DNA of 64,000 nucleotides from assembly GCA_947446645.1 (NCBI GenBank), contig CANFHA010000008.1, forward strand, positions 62,001 through 126,000. Reading direction: 5' to 3'. Positions 8,685-18,010 of the stretch are shown one piece after another. Below the pieces are notes generated by a model. The model did not search any database and had not been told where the DNA came from. It was given only the letters and a program-made list of their open reading frames with translations. The DNA comes from Chitinophagaceae bacterium. GTDB taxonomy: Bacteria > Bacteroidota > Bacteroidia > Chitinophagales > Chitinophagaceae. How positions within the stretch are numbered: position 1 is the stretch's first letter; each line of letters opens with the position of its first letter. Position numbers and translations under genes: made by a program.

Positions 8685-10754
8685 TTAGGCAGCAGGCAGT
8701 TCAATAAAGAAGCTGCTTCCTTTTCCAGGCTCGCTTTCCGGCCATATCCGGCCGTTGTGCGCCTGCACTATCTGCTTGCAGATAGACAGGCCCAGGCCGA
8801 ATGATGGCTCGCCTGCAGTGCCTTCCCTTTTAGCTGTTGTGAACGTATTAAAGATCAGCGGCAGCAGTTTGTCAGGAATTCCTATGCCCGGGTCTTTAAC
8901 TTCGATCAGGATATGCCCATTCTCATTTTTAGCGGATATAGTGATAGCAGAATTTGCCGGGCTGAATTTGATGGCATTGCTCATTAAGTTGCCCAGTACA
9001 CGCTTCATTTTTTCCTTGTTCACATTAGCGTAAAGGGGCCCATTGGGCAACGATATACTGATCGTCTGCTGCTTATCATTTGCTTTGAACCTTAAGGAGC
9101 TTACCGACTCGTTTATGAGCTCGTTTATATCACCACGCTCTTTCTTTATCACCGTTCCCAGTTCCGTATCACCGCTGAATTCAAGCAACTCGCCGATGAG
9201 TATCATCGCGCTTTTCGATGCGCTCAGCACCATGTCCAATGGCTCTTTGATAGCGTCATCCATAGCTTCCTGTTGTATCATTGTACCGGCCATGGTTATT
9301 ACACTTATTGGGTTTCTGAGGTCATGCGCTACAATATGCAATATGTTGTCCATGTCATGGTTGCTTTGCCTCAGCTTGTCTGTTGTAAGCTCCAGTTGTT
9401 TTTTCTGCTCTCTTATGCGTGTGTTGAGCAATGTCAGTTTCTGTATATTTCGTTTACTCCTGTTGTAGTTGATATATCCCAAAACGATGATCGCAGCAAG
9501 CAGAACAGCCAGGCCTAAAGCTACACCAAGGTATAGGTAGTGCATCTGGTTTTGCTTTTGCAGCATAGTTATATCAAAGGATTGCTGATTATCCTTCAAT
9601 TCCTTGTTTACATCATTCTGCAGTTGGTCCTTTTCCTTCTCCCACAAAGAGTCGCGCTGCAGGGCAAATTCGCGGTAGTACTTAAACGCCTGGTCCGTAT
9701 TTCCGGTTTTGTCGTAGTACTGGTACATAAGTTCCTTCCAATCGGTAACGGCGCCCAGGCTATGCGAAATGGTGTCCATTTCCGCCCGCAGATCGGTCAG
9801 TGTGCTGTAAAGCGCCGTTAAGTCATTTTTCTTAAGATAGGCTTTCGCAAGTTTTATATGGGTGAGCACTGCATCCTGGTTGTCATAATGCGGCTGTATA
9901 TTGATATTGTAGCTTTTTCGTAGTAATGAAATGGCCGAATCCACGTCACCGTTTGCTAACAGCACACCACCCTTATTACCATACACCACAGCCTGCGCGC
10001 GCCGGGTAAGCGGCACACTCACGGCTTTGAAATTCTGGGAAATGAACGCAATTGTAGAATCGTAGTAGAACAAAGCGCTATCGGGCTTGTTCATATGCTC
10101 ATAACAGAGCGCTATATCGTCCAGAATTTCCTGCAGAGACACGTACGTCTGGTTATTACAGTAGCTACGATATTTAAAAGTTGACTTAAAGAAGTCTGCT
10201 GCTTCGCGATATTTTTTTTGCTTGTAAGATATCATGGCAAGGCCATAATAGTAGACCTCGCGTGAGCAGGAATCAGAAGATGCTTCTCCAGCCTGGCGGG
10301 CCATAAAAAAGTAGTTGTACGACTGGCTGAAGTGGTTTGTGGCAAATAATAACCTGGCTTTTGCAACCAGGGCATTTACATATCCGGATTCTATCTCTTT
10401 CTGATACCTGTTGCGCTCTATGATCTCCAGGGAGCTATCGGCATAGAGCAGGCCGGTATCGTATATGCCGGAGAGGTAGTAATCCATGCTTTTAGATGAA
10501 TAAACTAAGGATAGGCATAGTGGTGTGGTCACCCTGTTTTTTGCATAAAAAGAGTCAATGTTCCGGATAATGCCTTTACCGTCTGCTACTTCACCCCTCG
10601 TATATAGCTGATACTGCCCCTCAAAAAACGTTTTACAGCGCAAATCGCCACGCGACAGGCCAGGCTCTCTTTTACATGCGGCCATTAGTAAAACAATGGC
10701 AACAGCAAGCAAGATTGGTATTAAAAATAAAATATTTCTGTTATAAAACTTCAT
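8685..10754 (-). CDS. TPR-containing sensor histidine kinase with lipoprotein-like N-terminus
   Basis: The 689-residue protein starts MKFYNRNILFLIP with a hydrophobic segment ending LLMAAC, a lipobox-like site. Residues about 95-385 are helical TPR-type repeats, then a membrane helix near 405-425, a coiled-coil linker and the kinase core: H box HIVAHDLRNPIS, N box NLMSNAIKFSP, DPGIGIP, and GLGLSICKQIV. It should autophosphorylate on the H-box histidine, but no response regulator is next to it. The far-end TTG at 10781 is rejected as start because it is part of the -7 box TACATTTG; ATG 10754 is used. Confidence 0.88.
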   Translation of the reverse strand: MKFYNRNILFLIPILLAVAIVLLMAACKREPGLSRGDLRCKTFFEGQYQLYTRGEVADGKGIIRNIDSFYAKNRVTTPLCLSLVYSSKSMDYYLSGIYDTGLLYADSSLEIIERNRYQKEIESGYVNALVAKARLLFATNHFSQSYNYFFMARQAGEASSDSCSREVYYYGLAMISYKQKKYREAADFFKSTFKYRSYCNNQTYVSLQEILDDIALCYEHMNKPDSALFYYDSTIAFISQNFKAVSVPLTRRAQAVVYGNKGGVLLANGDVDSAISLLRKSYNINIQPHYDNQDAVLTHIKLAKAYLKKNDLTALYSTLTDLRAEMDTISHSLGAVTDWKELMYQYYDKTGNTDQAFKYYREFALQRDSLWEKEKDQLQNDVNKELKDNQQSFDITMLQKQNQMHYLYLGVALGLAVLLAAIIVLGYINYNRSKRNIQKLTLLNTRIREQKKQLELTTDKLRQSNHDMDNILHIVAHDLRNPISVITMAGTMIQQEAMDDAIKEPLDMVLSASKSAMILIGELLEFSGDTELGTVIKKERGDINELINESVSSLRFKANDKQQTISISLPNGPLYANVNKEKMKRVLGNLMSNAIKFSPANSAITISAKNENGHILIEVKDPGIGIPDKLLPLIFNTFTTAKREGTAGEPSFGLGLSICKQIVQAHNGRIWPESEPGKGSSFFIELPAA

Positions 10755-10778
10755 GTTTAGTGCAATGACTATCAGAGC

Positions 10779-10786
10779 CAAATGTA
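10779..10786 (-). promoter_or_regulatory. -7 promoter box TACATTTG
   Basis: Minus-strand TACATTTG lies 24 bases before the ATG at 10754 of the TPR histidine kinase. Confidence 0.6.
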
Positions 10787-10813
10787 CGTCGGCATAATAA
10801 CGAATTCATAAAA

Positions 10814-11992
10814 TTAAAAACCAGCACCAATGCCTATCTCACCAAACTCGGCAATTATCTTATGTGTTTTTAGCAAGGCAGAGACAAAAAGTTCTTTAAT
10901 GGGCCCGTGCTCCTTTTGCACCAGGTAGAAGTTGCCACCAATTTTCTCATAGTAGGCATCTTGCTTCAGGTAGGCCTGGTGGGTGTACACACCCAGCTGA
11001 AAAACTACCCCCAGCCGGCCCAGCAAAAATTCATTACCTATGAAAACTGCGCTTTTGTAAGAGTTTTGTTGTTCGGAGCCCGGATCTATTTCATTGTTAC
11101 GTAAAAAAGCATAGACATCGGTATGGTATGAGTAATCCATACCTGCAAACATCTTATTCTTGCTAAGCCAGCGCCTGCTCACATAGCCGGTAGCTATGTA
11201 TACCGGGTACAGCGGACCCGCTGGCGCTTCGCTTGATACCAGCGACATAGTAAGCCGCCCCTGCACCAGCCACCTGTTCTTAAGCGAGGGTAATTTGCGC
11301 TCAATATGAGGCGGACGTGATGTAACCGGGAAGTACCGGATACCTATATGAGCACCATAAGTGTTAACGCCGAGGTTCGGCTTGTGGTAAGAGGCATCGG
11401 AAATATGGTTAAAATTGGCTCCCAGCTGTATATCCCAGTGGCGGTTGGCGTGAAAACGCAGATCGGTGGCCAGCGAAAAAAAGTCGTTGATATGGCTTCC
11501 GATGGCCACATTCAGCGTATCAACCGGGTCAACGCGGCTATAACGACGCGATACATACCCGATACCATCCCCTATCCTTAGCGTCCATTCTACCCATTTC
11601 CCTTTTATAAGGGGCAGTTCGATGTTAGGATAAACGCCAATGCACCGGCCGTAAATAGAATCTATACCGTAGTTCAGATAGGTAATACCAATACCTACCG
11701 TCGGGTATCTTCGCCTTTGCTCCCATGCTTTTTTACCATAGGTATGCAGCATCAGGTTCACATCAAGCCCGGTTGAGCGCTGCGGCAGCGGCACCGTAAA
11801 CTTGGCTTCATGCTTGTACACCTTTTCTGCAAGTATATTCGCCTCTATACCGAAGCCGGACCATGGCGCAACACCAGTAACACTTTCCTGCGCCTGGCAC
11901 CAGTGTGGCAGGAACAATAGCAGATAGCCTGCAAGTAAAATTTTATTTATTGGCCGAATAAGTAAGAATAACTTAGAATAACTACCAGTCAT
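10814..11992 (-). CDS. acyloxyacyl hydrolase / PagL-like lipid A deacylase
   Basis: The 392-residue protein has an N-terminal signal segment (NKILLAGYLLLFLPHWCQA, then QE) and an outer-membrane barrel. The block NHISDASYHKPNLGVNTYG fits the PagL/acyloxyacyl hydrolase signature, in which a His and the Ser two positions later form the catalytic pair (here H-I-S). PagL-type enzymes remove a 3-O-acyl chain from lipid A. The C-terminal 170 residues extend beyond the usual ~170-residue PagL and may be a second barrel part. ATG 11992 is chosen because TATATTTG (12004-12011) lies 11 bases upstream. Confidence 0.7.
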   Translation of the reverse strand: MTGSYSKLFLLIRPINKILLAGYLLLFLPHWCQAQESVTGVAPWSGFGIEANILAEKVYKHEAKFTVPLPQRSTGLDVNLMLHTYGKKAWEQRRRYPTVGIGITYLNYGIDSIYGRCIGVYPNIELPLIKGKWVEWTLRIGDGIGYVSRRYSRVDPVDTLNVAIGSHINDFFSLATDLRFHANRHWDIQLGANFNHISDASYHKPNLGVNTYGAHIGIRYFPVTSRPPHIERKLPSLKNRWLVQGRLTMSLVSSEAPAGPLYPVYIATGYVSRRWLSKNKMFAGMDYSYHTDVYAFLRNNEIDPGSEQQNSYKSAVFIGNEFLLGRLGVVFQLGVYTHQAYLKQDAYYEKIGGNFYLVQKEHGPIKELFVSALLKTHKIIAEFGEIGIGAGF

Positions 11993-12003
11993 AATGTCTG
12001 AAA

Positions 12004-12011
12004 CAAATATA
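12004..12011 (-). promoter_or_regulatory. -7 promoter box TATATTTG
   Basis: Minus-strand TATATTTG, 11 bases before the ATG at 11992 of the PagL-like gene. Confidence 0.6.
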
Positions 12012-12062
12012 CTTACTAAAGGGGAAACTCCATTATTAACAGGGTTATGAGGTGGTTTTATG

Positions 12063-12070
12063 TACCTTTG
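12063..12070 (+). promoter_or_regulatory. -7 promoter box TACCTTTG
   Basis: TACCTTTG lies five bases before the ATG at 12076, so the DUF502 message is close to leaderless. It drives DUF502 and probably serC. Confidence 0.65.
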
Positions 12071-12075
12071 CGGCA

Positions 12076-12672
12076 ATGCGCCGTCTTGCTGCTATACTTT
12101 TAAGATCTTTCCTGCAAGGGCTACTGCTGTTAAGCCCCATCGCAATCACCGCTTATATCCTCTATTCCGCGTTTAATGGTCTGGACAACCTTGTGCCTTT
12201 TGTGCATGAATATGGCCGTGGCCTGGGTGTGGTTACAATAGCGGTACTGGTAACATCGGTTGGTTATTTAGGTACCCGCTTCTTTGTAGGCAAGTGGCTG
12301 TTTGATGCTTTTGAGTACGTACTTGAGCATACACCCGGCGTAAAACATATCTTTTCATCTGTACGTGATGTAATAGGATCGTTCGTAGGTGATAAGAAAA
12401 GATTTAATAAGCCCGTATGGGTGTGCATGAATGTGAACCCTGAGGTGTGGCGTATAGGATTTATGACACAAAAAGACATGTCGGGTTTTGGCATGGAAGG
12501 CAAGGTTGCGGTATATTTGCCGCATGCATACGCGATATCAGGTTGGGTAATAGTTACAGACAGTAAAAATATAAAGCCGCTAAAGGAAATGACTTCCGGA
12601 GAAGCTATGAAATTTGCGGTTAGTGGTGGTATAACAACGGTAGAAGAAAATGCAAATAAAGATCAACTTTAA
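12076..12672 (+). CDS. DUF502 family membrane protein
   Basis: The 198-residue protein starts MRRLAAILLRSFLQGLLLLSPIAITAYILY, one membrane helix, followed by a second one (about residues 50-75) and a soluble C-terminal part with the DUF502 blocks HTPGVKHIFSSVRDV and VAVYLPHAYAISGWV. The role of DUF502 proteins is not established. The frame is open to 12052, but the promoter box at 12063-12070 rules out an earlier start. Its 3' end overlaps serC by 23 bases. Confidence 0.85.
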   Translation: MRRLAAILLRSFLQGLLLLSPIAITAYILYSAFNGLDNLVPFVHEYGRGLGVVTIAVLVTSVGYLGTRFFVGKWLFDAFEYVLEHTPGVKHIFSSVRDVIGSFVGDKKRFNKPVWVCMNVNPEVWRIGFMTQKDMSGFGMEGKVAVYLPHAYAISGWVIVTDSKNIKPLKEMTSGEAMKFAVSGGITTVEENANKDQL

Positions 12673-13729
12673 TGCCGGGCCGGCAGCTTTGCCGCCCGAG
12701 GTGCTACATGAGGCGGCAAAAGCCGTCAACAAGTATAAGAAAACAGGGCTTTCCATTCTGGAACTGCCACACAGGGGCAAAGAATTTGCGGAGATCATAG
12801 CGGAAAGTAAACAGCTCGTAAGGGAATTGTGTGGACTTGATGACAACTATGAGATATTGTGGCTGCATGGCGGCGGCAGGCAGCAGTTCTTCATGATTCC
12901 CATGAACTTTCTGCCCGAGAACGGCTCGGCAGGGTATATAGACAGCGGACGGTGGTCTGAAGAGGCGCTTGAATATGCGGCCCACTACGGAGACGTACAA
13001 GTGCTGGCCTCATCAAAAAAAGACAACTACAGGCATCTGCCAACCTGGCCCGCAAAAATCCCAAAAAATTTAGCCTACGTGCACTTTACCACCAATAATA
13101 CCATTTATGGTACACAGTGGAAAGACGTGCCGGAATCGAAGGGAGTGCCGCTGATCGCCGATATGAGCAGCGACATCTTCAGCAGGGAACATGACTATAC
13201 TAAATACTCCATGTTTTACGCTGCGGTACAAAAGAACCTGGGTACACCCGGCATAGCACTTACTGCTATACGCAAGGATTTACTGAAGAAGGTAGCACGC
13301 TCATTGCCGCCCATGCTCAGCTATCCCGCACAGGTGAAAGAAGATTCTATACTGAATACAGCAAATGTGTTTGGTATCTATGTATCTCTGCTCATGCTGC
13401 GGTGGATAAAAGCAAAGGGCATTGCAACAATAGAAAAGGATAACAACCAAAAAGCACAATTGCTGTATAGTGCCCTGGACCAAAGCAGCGTCTTTACGCC
13501 CTACGTAACAGAAAAGGCGGACAGGAGCATGACCAATGTATGCTTTACGGCAAAGAATGCAGAAAGTGAAAAGGCTTTCCTGGCATTGTGTGAAGAGAAT
13601 GATATTGTAGGTATAAGCGGCCATAGGTCTGCAGGGGGGTTCAGGGTATCGCTGTACAATGCGGTAGACCTGGAATCGGTACGGCACCTGGTGCGGTTAA
13701 TGCAGGAATTTGAAAGTAAAGAACGATAA
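12650..13729 (+). CDS. serC: phosphoserine aminotransferase
   Basis: SerC converts 3-phosphohydroxypyruvate to phosphoserine with glutamate as amino donor, in serine and pyridoxal phosphate synthesis. The 359-residue protein begins with the family hallmark NFNAGPAALPPEVL, has WLHGGGRQQFFMIPMNFL, and the PLP lysine in FYAAVQKNLGTPG. Length is normal for the family. It overlaps DUF502 upstream and is followed 102 bases later by a DUF1015 gene; serA is not in the window, although it is commonly found between the two. Confidence 0.95.
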   Translation: MQIKINFNAGPAALPPEVLHEAAKAVNKYKKTGLSILELPHRGKEFAEIIAESKQLVRELCGLDDNYEILWLHGGGRQQFFMIPMNFLPENGSAGYIDSGRWSEEALEYAAHYGDVQVLASSKKDNYRHLPTWPAKIPKNLAYVHFTTNNTIYGTQWKDVPESKGVPLIADMSSDIFSREHDYTKYSMFYAAVQKNLGTPGIALTAIRKDLLKKVARSLPPMLSYPAQVKEDSILNTANVFGIYVSLLMLRWIKAKGIATIEKDNNQKAQLLYSALDQSSVFTPYVTEKADRSMTNVCFTAKNAESEKAFLALCEENDIVGISGHRSAGGFRVSLYNAVDLESVRHLVRLMQEFESKER

Positions 13730-13831
13730 ATATAGCCCACAGTATGGGTGAACTTATTTTATTATCGTTCGTAAGTAATAATTTCGCAGATAGTTAATAA
13801 TCCTAAATGCCCCGCATGGGGTCAACAATCT

Positions 13832-15073
13832 ATGGCAAAGATCACTCCTTTTAAAGGCCTGAGGCCGGTGAAGCAACTGGCAGCCGAAGTAGCTACACTT
13901 CCCTATGACGTGGTAAGCGTAGCCGAGGCGCGGGAATTTAAAAAGTTTCCGTACAACTTCTACCATGTAACCCGCTCAGAGATAGACCTGGCCGACAACG
14001 TAGACGTGCATAGCCAGCTGGTATATGACAAAGCCAAGGAGAACCTGGATGCCATGGTACAGGAAAAAGTAATGGTTCAGGACTCAGACCCCTACTACTA
14101 TATATACGAACTTGTGATGAATGGCCGGTCTCAGACAGGGCTGGTATGCGGCTCATCTATAGACGACTATAATAACGGCATTGTAAAGAAGCACGAATTT
14201 ACCCGCCCGGAGAAAGAACTGGACCGTATAAACCATATAGTTACTACGGGCGCACAAACGGGAATTGTGTTCCTCGCTTATAACGATTGTGATAGTGTAC
14301 AGCAGATAATAGAAGAGTGGAAAAACACGCATGAGCCGGAGTACGACTTTACTGCACCGGATGGCGTGCGCCACATCTTTTGGGTGATGAATGAATATGC
14401 AAAAGTAGCGTCAATTACACACGATTTTTCACACAGTGTACCCTGTACATATATTGCAGATGGGCACCACCGTGCAGCCTCTGCTGCAAAGGTGTGCAAG
14501 GAGCGCCGCGATAACGGCTATTCCGTGATCGGTGACGAATCATTTAATTACTTTATTACCTGTATCTTCCCGGCAAGCCAGCTGGAAATAATGGACTACA
14601 ACCGCGTAGCAAAAGACCTTAACGGTAGGACTCCGGAAGAATTTCTGAAAGAACTGGAGCACGATTTTGAAGTATCTCTGCCCAGTGATGAACCATATAA
14701 GCCCTATCATGCGCATGACTTTGGCATGTACCTTAATGGCAGGTGGTATGAACTGGAAGCAAAGCCAGGTAGCTATACCAGTGACGCTATAGGCGTGCTT
14801 GATGTAACTATACTGCAACAAAATGTGCTGGACAAACTGCTGGGTATTAAAGACCCACGAGTAGATAAACGCATAGACTTTGTAGGCGGAATACGGGGTA
14901 TGGAAGCCCTGCAGAAGAAAGTAGACAGCAAGGAAGCCGCAGTAGCCTTCTCCCTCTACCCAGTTACCATACAGCAATTATTTGATATTGCGGACAGCGG
15001 AAATGTGATGCCGCCGAAGAGCACATGGTTCGAGCCAAAGCTGAGAGACGGGCTGGTAGTGTATATGATATAA
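13832..15073 (+). CDS. DUF1015 family protein
   Basis: The 413-residue protein opens with ITPFKGLRPVKQLAAEVATLPYDVV and contains DGHHRAASAAKV near residue 211 and ITCIFPASQLEIMDYNRV near 247, both standard DUF1015 blocks; the paired histidines suggest an active site. The family tends to occur beside serine-synthesis genes, as here after serC, which points to a role in serine or phosphoserine metabolism, but this is inference. The ATG at 13832 matches the family start. Confidence 0.88.
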   Translation: MAKITPFKGLRPVKQLAAEVATLPYDVVSVAEAREFKKFPYNFYHVTRSEIDLADNVDVHSQLVYDKAKENLDAMVQEKVMVQDSDPYYYIYELVMNGRSQTGLVCGSSIDDYNNGIVKKHEFTRPEKELDRINHIVTTGAQTGIVFLAYNDCDSVQQIIEEWKNTHEPEYDFTAPDGVRHIFWVMNEYAKVASITHDFSHSVPCTYIADGHHRAASAAKVCKERRDNGYSVIGDESFNYFITCIFPASQLEIMDYNRVAKDLNGRTPEEFLKELEHDFEVSLPSDEPYKPYHAHDFGMYLNGRWYELEAKPGSYTSDAIGVLDVTILQQNVLDKLLGIKDPRVDKRIDFVGGIRGMEALQKKVDSKEAAVAFSLYPVTIQQLFDIADSGNVMPPKSTWFEPKLRDGLVVYMI

Positions 15074-15078
15074 GGCAC

Positions 15079-15187
15079 AAGTTAAAAGTCAAAACCTAAA
15101 GCAGCTATTTTAAAGATAGTGTCTTAATAAATCGCGATCGTTGATACAACACTTAACTTTTTGATTTTCACTTTTGCCTTTTAACTT
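15079..15187. repeat. intergenic inverted heptad repeats
   Basis: AAGTTAAAAGTCAAAA (15079-15094), directly after the DUF1015 stop, pairs with TTTTGCCTTTTAACTT (15172-15187), directly before the next gene, in 15 of 16 positions. Both arms are parts of period-7 arrays. Confidence 0.5.
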
Positions 15188-15191
15188 AGCT

Positions 15192-16157
15192 ATGGAGTAC
15201 AGAAGAATGGGGAAAACTGGGCTGCAACTGAGCTTGCTGTCTTATGGTTCATGGGTTACCTTTTACAAACAGGTAGATGAAAATGCCTGTGACAAACTTA
15301 TCACTACAGCTTACGATAACGGTATCAACTTCTTCGACAACGCAGAAGGATATGAAAATGGCCGTTCGGAAACGCTAATGGGCAAAGTGCTCAGTAAGAA
15401 AGGATGGGACAGAAGCTCTTATTGCCTCTCCAGCAAGGTTTTCTTTGGCATTTTCGGGAAAGAAAACAGGCCTAACCAGACGGGACTAAGCCGCAAACAC
15501 ATTACAGAAGCCTGCCATGGCGCCCTTAAAAGACTAAAGACCGAATACCTTGACATTTACTACTGCCATCGGCCTGATCCCAATACCCCAATGGAGGAGA
15601 TAGTGCGGACGATGAATATATTGCTGCAGCAAGGCAAAATCTTCTACTGGGGTACCAGCGAATGGAGCGCAGCCGAAATTACTGAAGCCCACCAGGTAGC
15701 CAATGCGCTAAACCTTATTGGGCCTGATGTGGAACAACCGCAATACAACCTGTTTGAGCGCCGGAAAATGGAACACGACTACCTTGACCTCTTCAAACAT
15801 GCAGGTATGGGCACAACCACTTGGAGCCCGCTTGCATCAGGATTGCTGACAGGAAAGTATAATAAAGGAATACCCGAAGGCTCACGCCTGGCTATAGAGA
15901 CCTACGCATGGCTCAGGGACAGAACAATGCAGCAGGAAAAAATAGAAAAGGTAAAAAAACTGCAAACCCTTGCAGCAGATATGGGCACATCGGTAGCCAC
16001 CTTATCCATAGCCTGGTGTATCCGCAATCCCAATGTAACATCTGCCATACTTGGCGCCACTAAGGAGGCCCAACTGCTGGAAAACCTTGGCGCACTGGAG
16101 CTATACAAATTACTAACGCCGGAGAAAATGAGTGAAATAGAAGGGATAATGGCTTAA
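15192..16157 (+). CDS. aldo/keto reductase, voltage-gated channel beta-subunit type
   Basis: The 321-residue protein is an NADPH-dependent aldo/keto reductase. It shows the family tetrad in order: the Asp/Tyr block NFFDNAEGYENGRSE, the lysine in LSSKVFFG, and the histidine in DIYYCHRPDPN, plus the NADP-binding end TSAILGATKEAQLLEN. MEYRRMGKTGLQ and the SEW signature place it in the Kv-beta/YghZ subgroup. Substrate is unknown. The start is ATG 15192; an in-frame TTG at 15174 lies in the T-rich leader and is less likely. Confidence 0.9.
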   Translation: MEYRRMGKTGLQLSLLSYGSWVTFYKQVDENACDKLITTAYDNGINFFDNAEGYENGRSETLMGKVLSKKGWDRSSYCLSSKVFFGIFGKENRPNQTGLSRKHITEACHGALKRLKTEYLDIYYCHRPDPNTPMEEIVRTMNILLQQGKIFYWGTSEWSAAEITEAHQVANALNLIGPDVEQPQYNLFERRKMEHDYLDLFKHAGMGTTTWSPLASGLLTGKYNKGIPEGSRLAIETYAWLRDRTMQQEKIEKVKKLQTLAADMGTSVATLSIAWCIRNPNVTSAILGATKEAQLLENLGALELYKLLTPEKMSEIEGIMA

Positions 16158-16164
16158 CCTTGCT

Positions 16165-16737
16165 TCAGTTTTTTTCAAGCAACCGGATCTTTGCCAATGC
16201 CCCGGCTACACTTATTACGTACCGGCCTGTCGTTTCCTGCTTCGTAAGCGACCTGATACCAATAAACCCAATGTCCCCATTCCTGCTGAGCATTACCATA
16301 GAGGGGCACGCCATTCCATAGCTAAGCTTCCTGAATTCCTCTTGCGACGTGGTAGCTATTGGAAACCTCAGCGAATGTTTGGTAACAAATGCTTTCAAAC
16401 CGGTTGTATCATCAAAGGTCAGGGCTACAAAGTTGCATTGAGGGTCATTTTTTAAACTATCATATAGCGCGTTTACTTCCTCAAACTCCTCCCTGCAGCC
16501 GCTGCACCCTTCAAACCAGAAGCTGATGAAGGTGACTTTATCCCTACAAACCTCATTTGTAAGGCGCTTCCCATCGAGCGTGGTGAGATCATATGCCGGA
16601 TAGTGCTTTCCTTTGTAGAGGGAATCATAATCGGGCGGAGCCCAGCTTTTCTTTTCGGGCGCAGCTGCTACTGTGTTTTGTGCTGTTGCGCTAAATACCC
16701 ATAAGAAGGACAGCATTATTAATGACAGGTATTTCAT
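16165..16737 (-). CDS. exported TlpA-like thiol-disulfide redoxin
   Basis: The 190-residue protein has a signal peptide (MKYLSLIMLSFLWVFSATA, cleavage before QNTV) and a thioredoxin-like domain from about residue 45. Its redox motif is C-S-G-C in FWFEGCSGCREEFEEV, where most TlpA proteins have W-C-x-x-C; the preceding residue is Gly. A conserved cis-Pro is in ACPSMVML. It probably reduces disulfides in the periplasm. It is convergent with the aldo/keto reductase, with only 7 bases between the stops. Confidence 0.85.
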   Translation of the reverse strand: MKYLSLIMLSFLWVFSATAQNTVAAAPEKKSWAPPDYDSLYKGKHYPAYDLTTLDGKRLTNEVCRDKVTFISFWFEGCSGCREEFEEVNALYDSLKNDPQCNFVALTFDDTTGLKAFVTKHSLRFPIATTSQEEFRKLSYGMACPSMVMLSRNGDIGFIGIRSLTKQETTGRYVISVAGALAKIRLLEKN

Positions 16738-16813
16738 ACTAAAAACGACATTATACAGGGAACCTGCCTGCTAAACTATGACTGTCTGCTGATAAATCAT
16801 ATAGGGAACATCC

Positions 16814-16821
16814 TAACTTTG
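16814..16821 (+). promoter_or_regulatory. -7 promoter box TAACTTTG
   Basis: TAACTTTG lies five bases before the AraC-family start at 16827, giving a nearly leaderless message. Confidence 0.65.
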
Positions 16822-16826
16822 CAAAG

Positions 16827-17687
16827 ATGGCAGGTATATCTGTGACCAATAAAAAGCAAATTAGTCCGCTCGACCGCTTCATCGGCAGCGGCGCGAGTGT
16901 GCTTGGCAGTGGGCAGGTAAATGTAAGCAATGCCATTCAATGCGAATTCAAAGAGGTAGCTTTGCCGGAGAATGAGAACGGAGAAGACAAAGGTATGCTC
17001 TACCTGTTCCCTATAGATGACAACATGTACTGCCTGGAACTTTGCTACCTGGTTCATTCTGAAACCTCACAGGTGAATGCACAGGTATTTTCGCTCCGGT
17101 TCTTACCCTTATTCTTCGATCAGTATCCACCGGAAACGCTGATGGCTAACCAGCCTTTCCGGTTCGACCAGACGACGGATATGCCGTTCTCTATCTGTAC
17201 TTTGTCGCGCGCGTTGCTGGAAAAATTGTTTACCGAGAGTAGTTCCAGCTTGTTTATACAATCACTGGAGCGTAGTGGTACATCTATCAGTTTGCTACGA
17301 CGTGCGCTTGAGTGCATTACCACACCATTTGAGGCGTGCCAGGTGCCAGCCTGTCGTTTCCTGGCTCACGAAAGCGAGCGTGAGAAAATACAGGAAGCCC
17401 GCCTGATAATAGAGCAAAGCATAGACCAGCCACACACCATAAGGGAACTGTCGCGCAAGGTGGCTATGAACGAATGCTATCTCAAAAAAGGCTTCAAGAC
17501 GATTGTAGGCAAGACCATACATGAATACCAGCAGGAGCAACGCATAGCCCGCGCCAAAGAACTGCTGCAGCAGCAAGGCTGCACAGTAACTGATGTAGCC
17601 AATATACTAGGCTATAGCAGCATATCCCACTTTAGCACTGCTTTTAAGCGGGTCACAGGTATGAAGCCGTGTGAGTTGCTGGCGTAA
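16827..17687 (+). CDS. AraC-family transcriptional regulator
   Basis: The 286-residue protein ends in a two-helix-turn-helix AraC domain: first HTH in TIRELSRKVAMNECYLKKGFK, second in TVTDVANILGYSSISHFSTAFKRVTGMKP, which contains the family signature. The N-terminal 180 residues do not match a sensor domain I know. The recipe resembles regulators of iron/siderophore or stress genes in Bacteroidota, but no target is next to it. Confidence 0.88.
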   Translation: MAGISVTNKKQISPLDRFIGSGASVLGSGQVNVSNAIQCEFKEVALPENENGEDKGMLYLFPIDDNMYCLELCYLVHSETSQVNAQVFSLRFLPLFFDQYPPETLMANQPFRFDQTTDMPFSICTLSRALLEKLFTESSSSLFIQSLERSGTSISLLRRALECITTPFEACQVPACRFLAHESEREKIQEARLIIEQSIDQPHTIRELSRKVAMNECYLKKGFKTIVGKTIHEYQQEQRIARAKELLQQQGCTVTDVANILGYSSISHFSTAFKRVTGMKPCELLA

Positions 17688-17716
17688 GACCAATCGTGGG
17701 CTTGTGGAACATAGAG

Positions 17717-18007
17717 CTACCTCTGTTTAGAAAGACGGCTTGTGTGATGCACAGAATAAACATAAACGTTCTCTGCTGAAAGTTCATAAATAATAACAAA
17801 AGGGAATCTTTTTAGCTTTACATCCCTTAAGTCATACGATGTATCAATAAAACCGAAAAGGTGAGGATGCCTGCTTAAAACATCATAGCAATGTTCAAGT
17901 TCATTCAGAAATTCTCCGCCTAAGCCTACTCGCTGCGCTTCATAGTATTGATAGCTTTCTATTTCATCCTGGCGGGCTTCTTCAGAAAGAATAATATTGA
18001 AAGCCAT
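17717..18007 (-). CDS. ParE/RelE-type toxin
   Basis: The 96-residue basic protein has the ParE/RelE fold pattern: helix EEARQDEIESYQYYEAQ, then FLNELEHCYDVLSRHPHLFG and the core strands LKRFPFVIIYEL and VYVYSVHHTSRLSKQR. Members of the family block gyrase or the ribosome. It lies three bases after its partner gene in the same operon. It is convergent with the AraC gene. Confidence 0.85.
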   Translation of the reverse strand: MAFNIILSEEARQDEIESYQYYEAQRVGLGGEFLNELEHCYDVLSRHPHLFGFIDTSYDLRDVKLKRFPFVIIYELSAENVYVYSVHHTSRLSKQR

Positions 18008-18010
18008 GAA

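Noticed and set aside
10755-10781. Longer N-terminus of the TPR histidine kinase from TTG 10781
   Set aside because: The TTG is part of the -7 box TACATTTG; the lipobox signal starts at ATG 10754.
11348-11581. Plus-strand frame inside the PagL-like gene
   Set aside because: It is a shadow of the barrel coding strand; no promoter or domain supports it.
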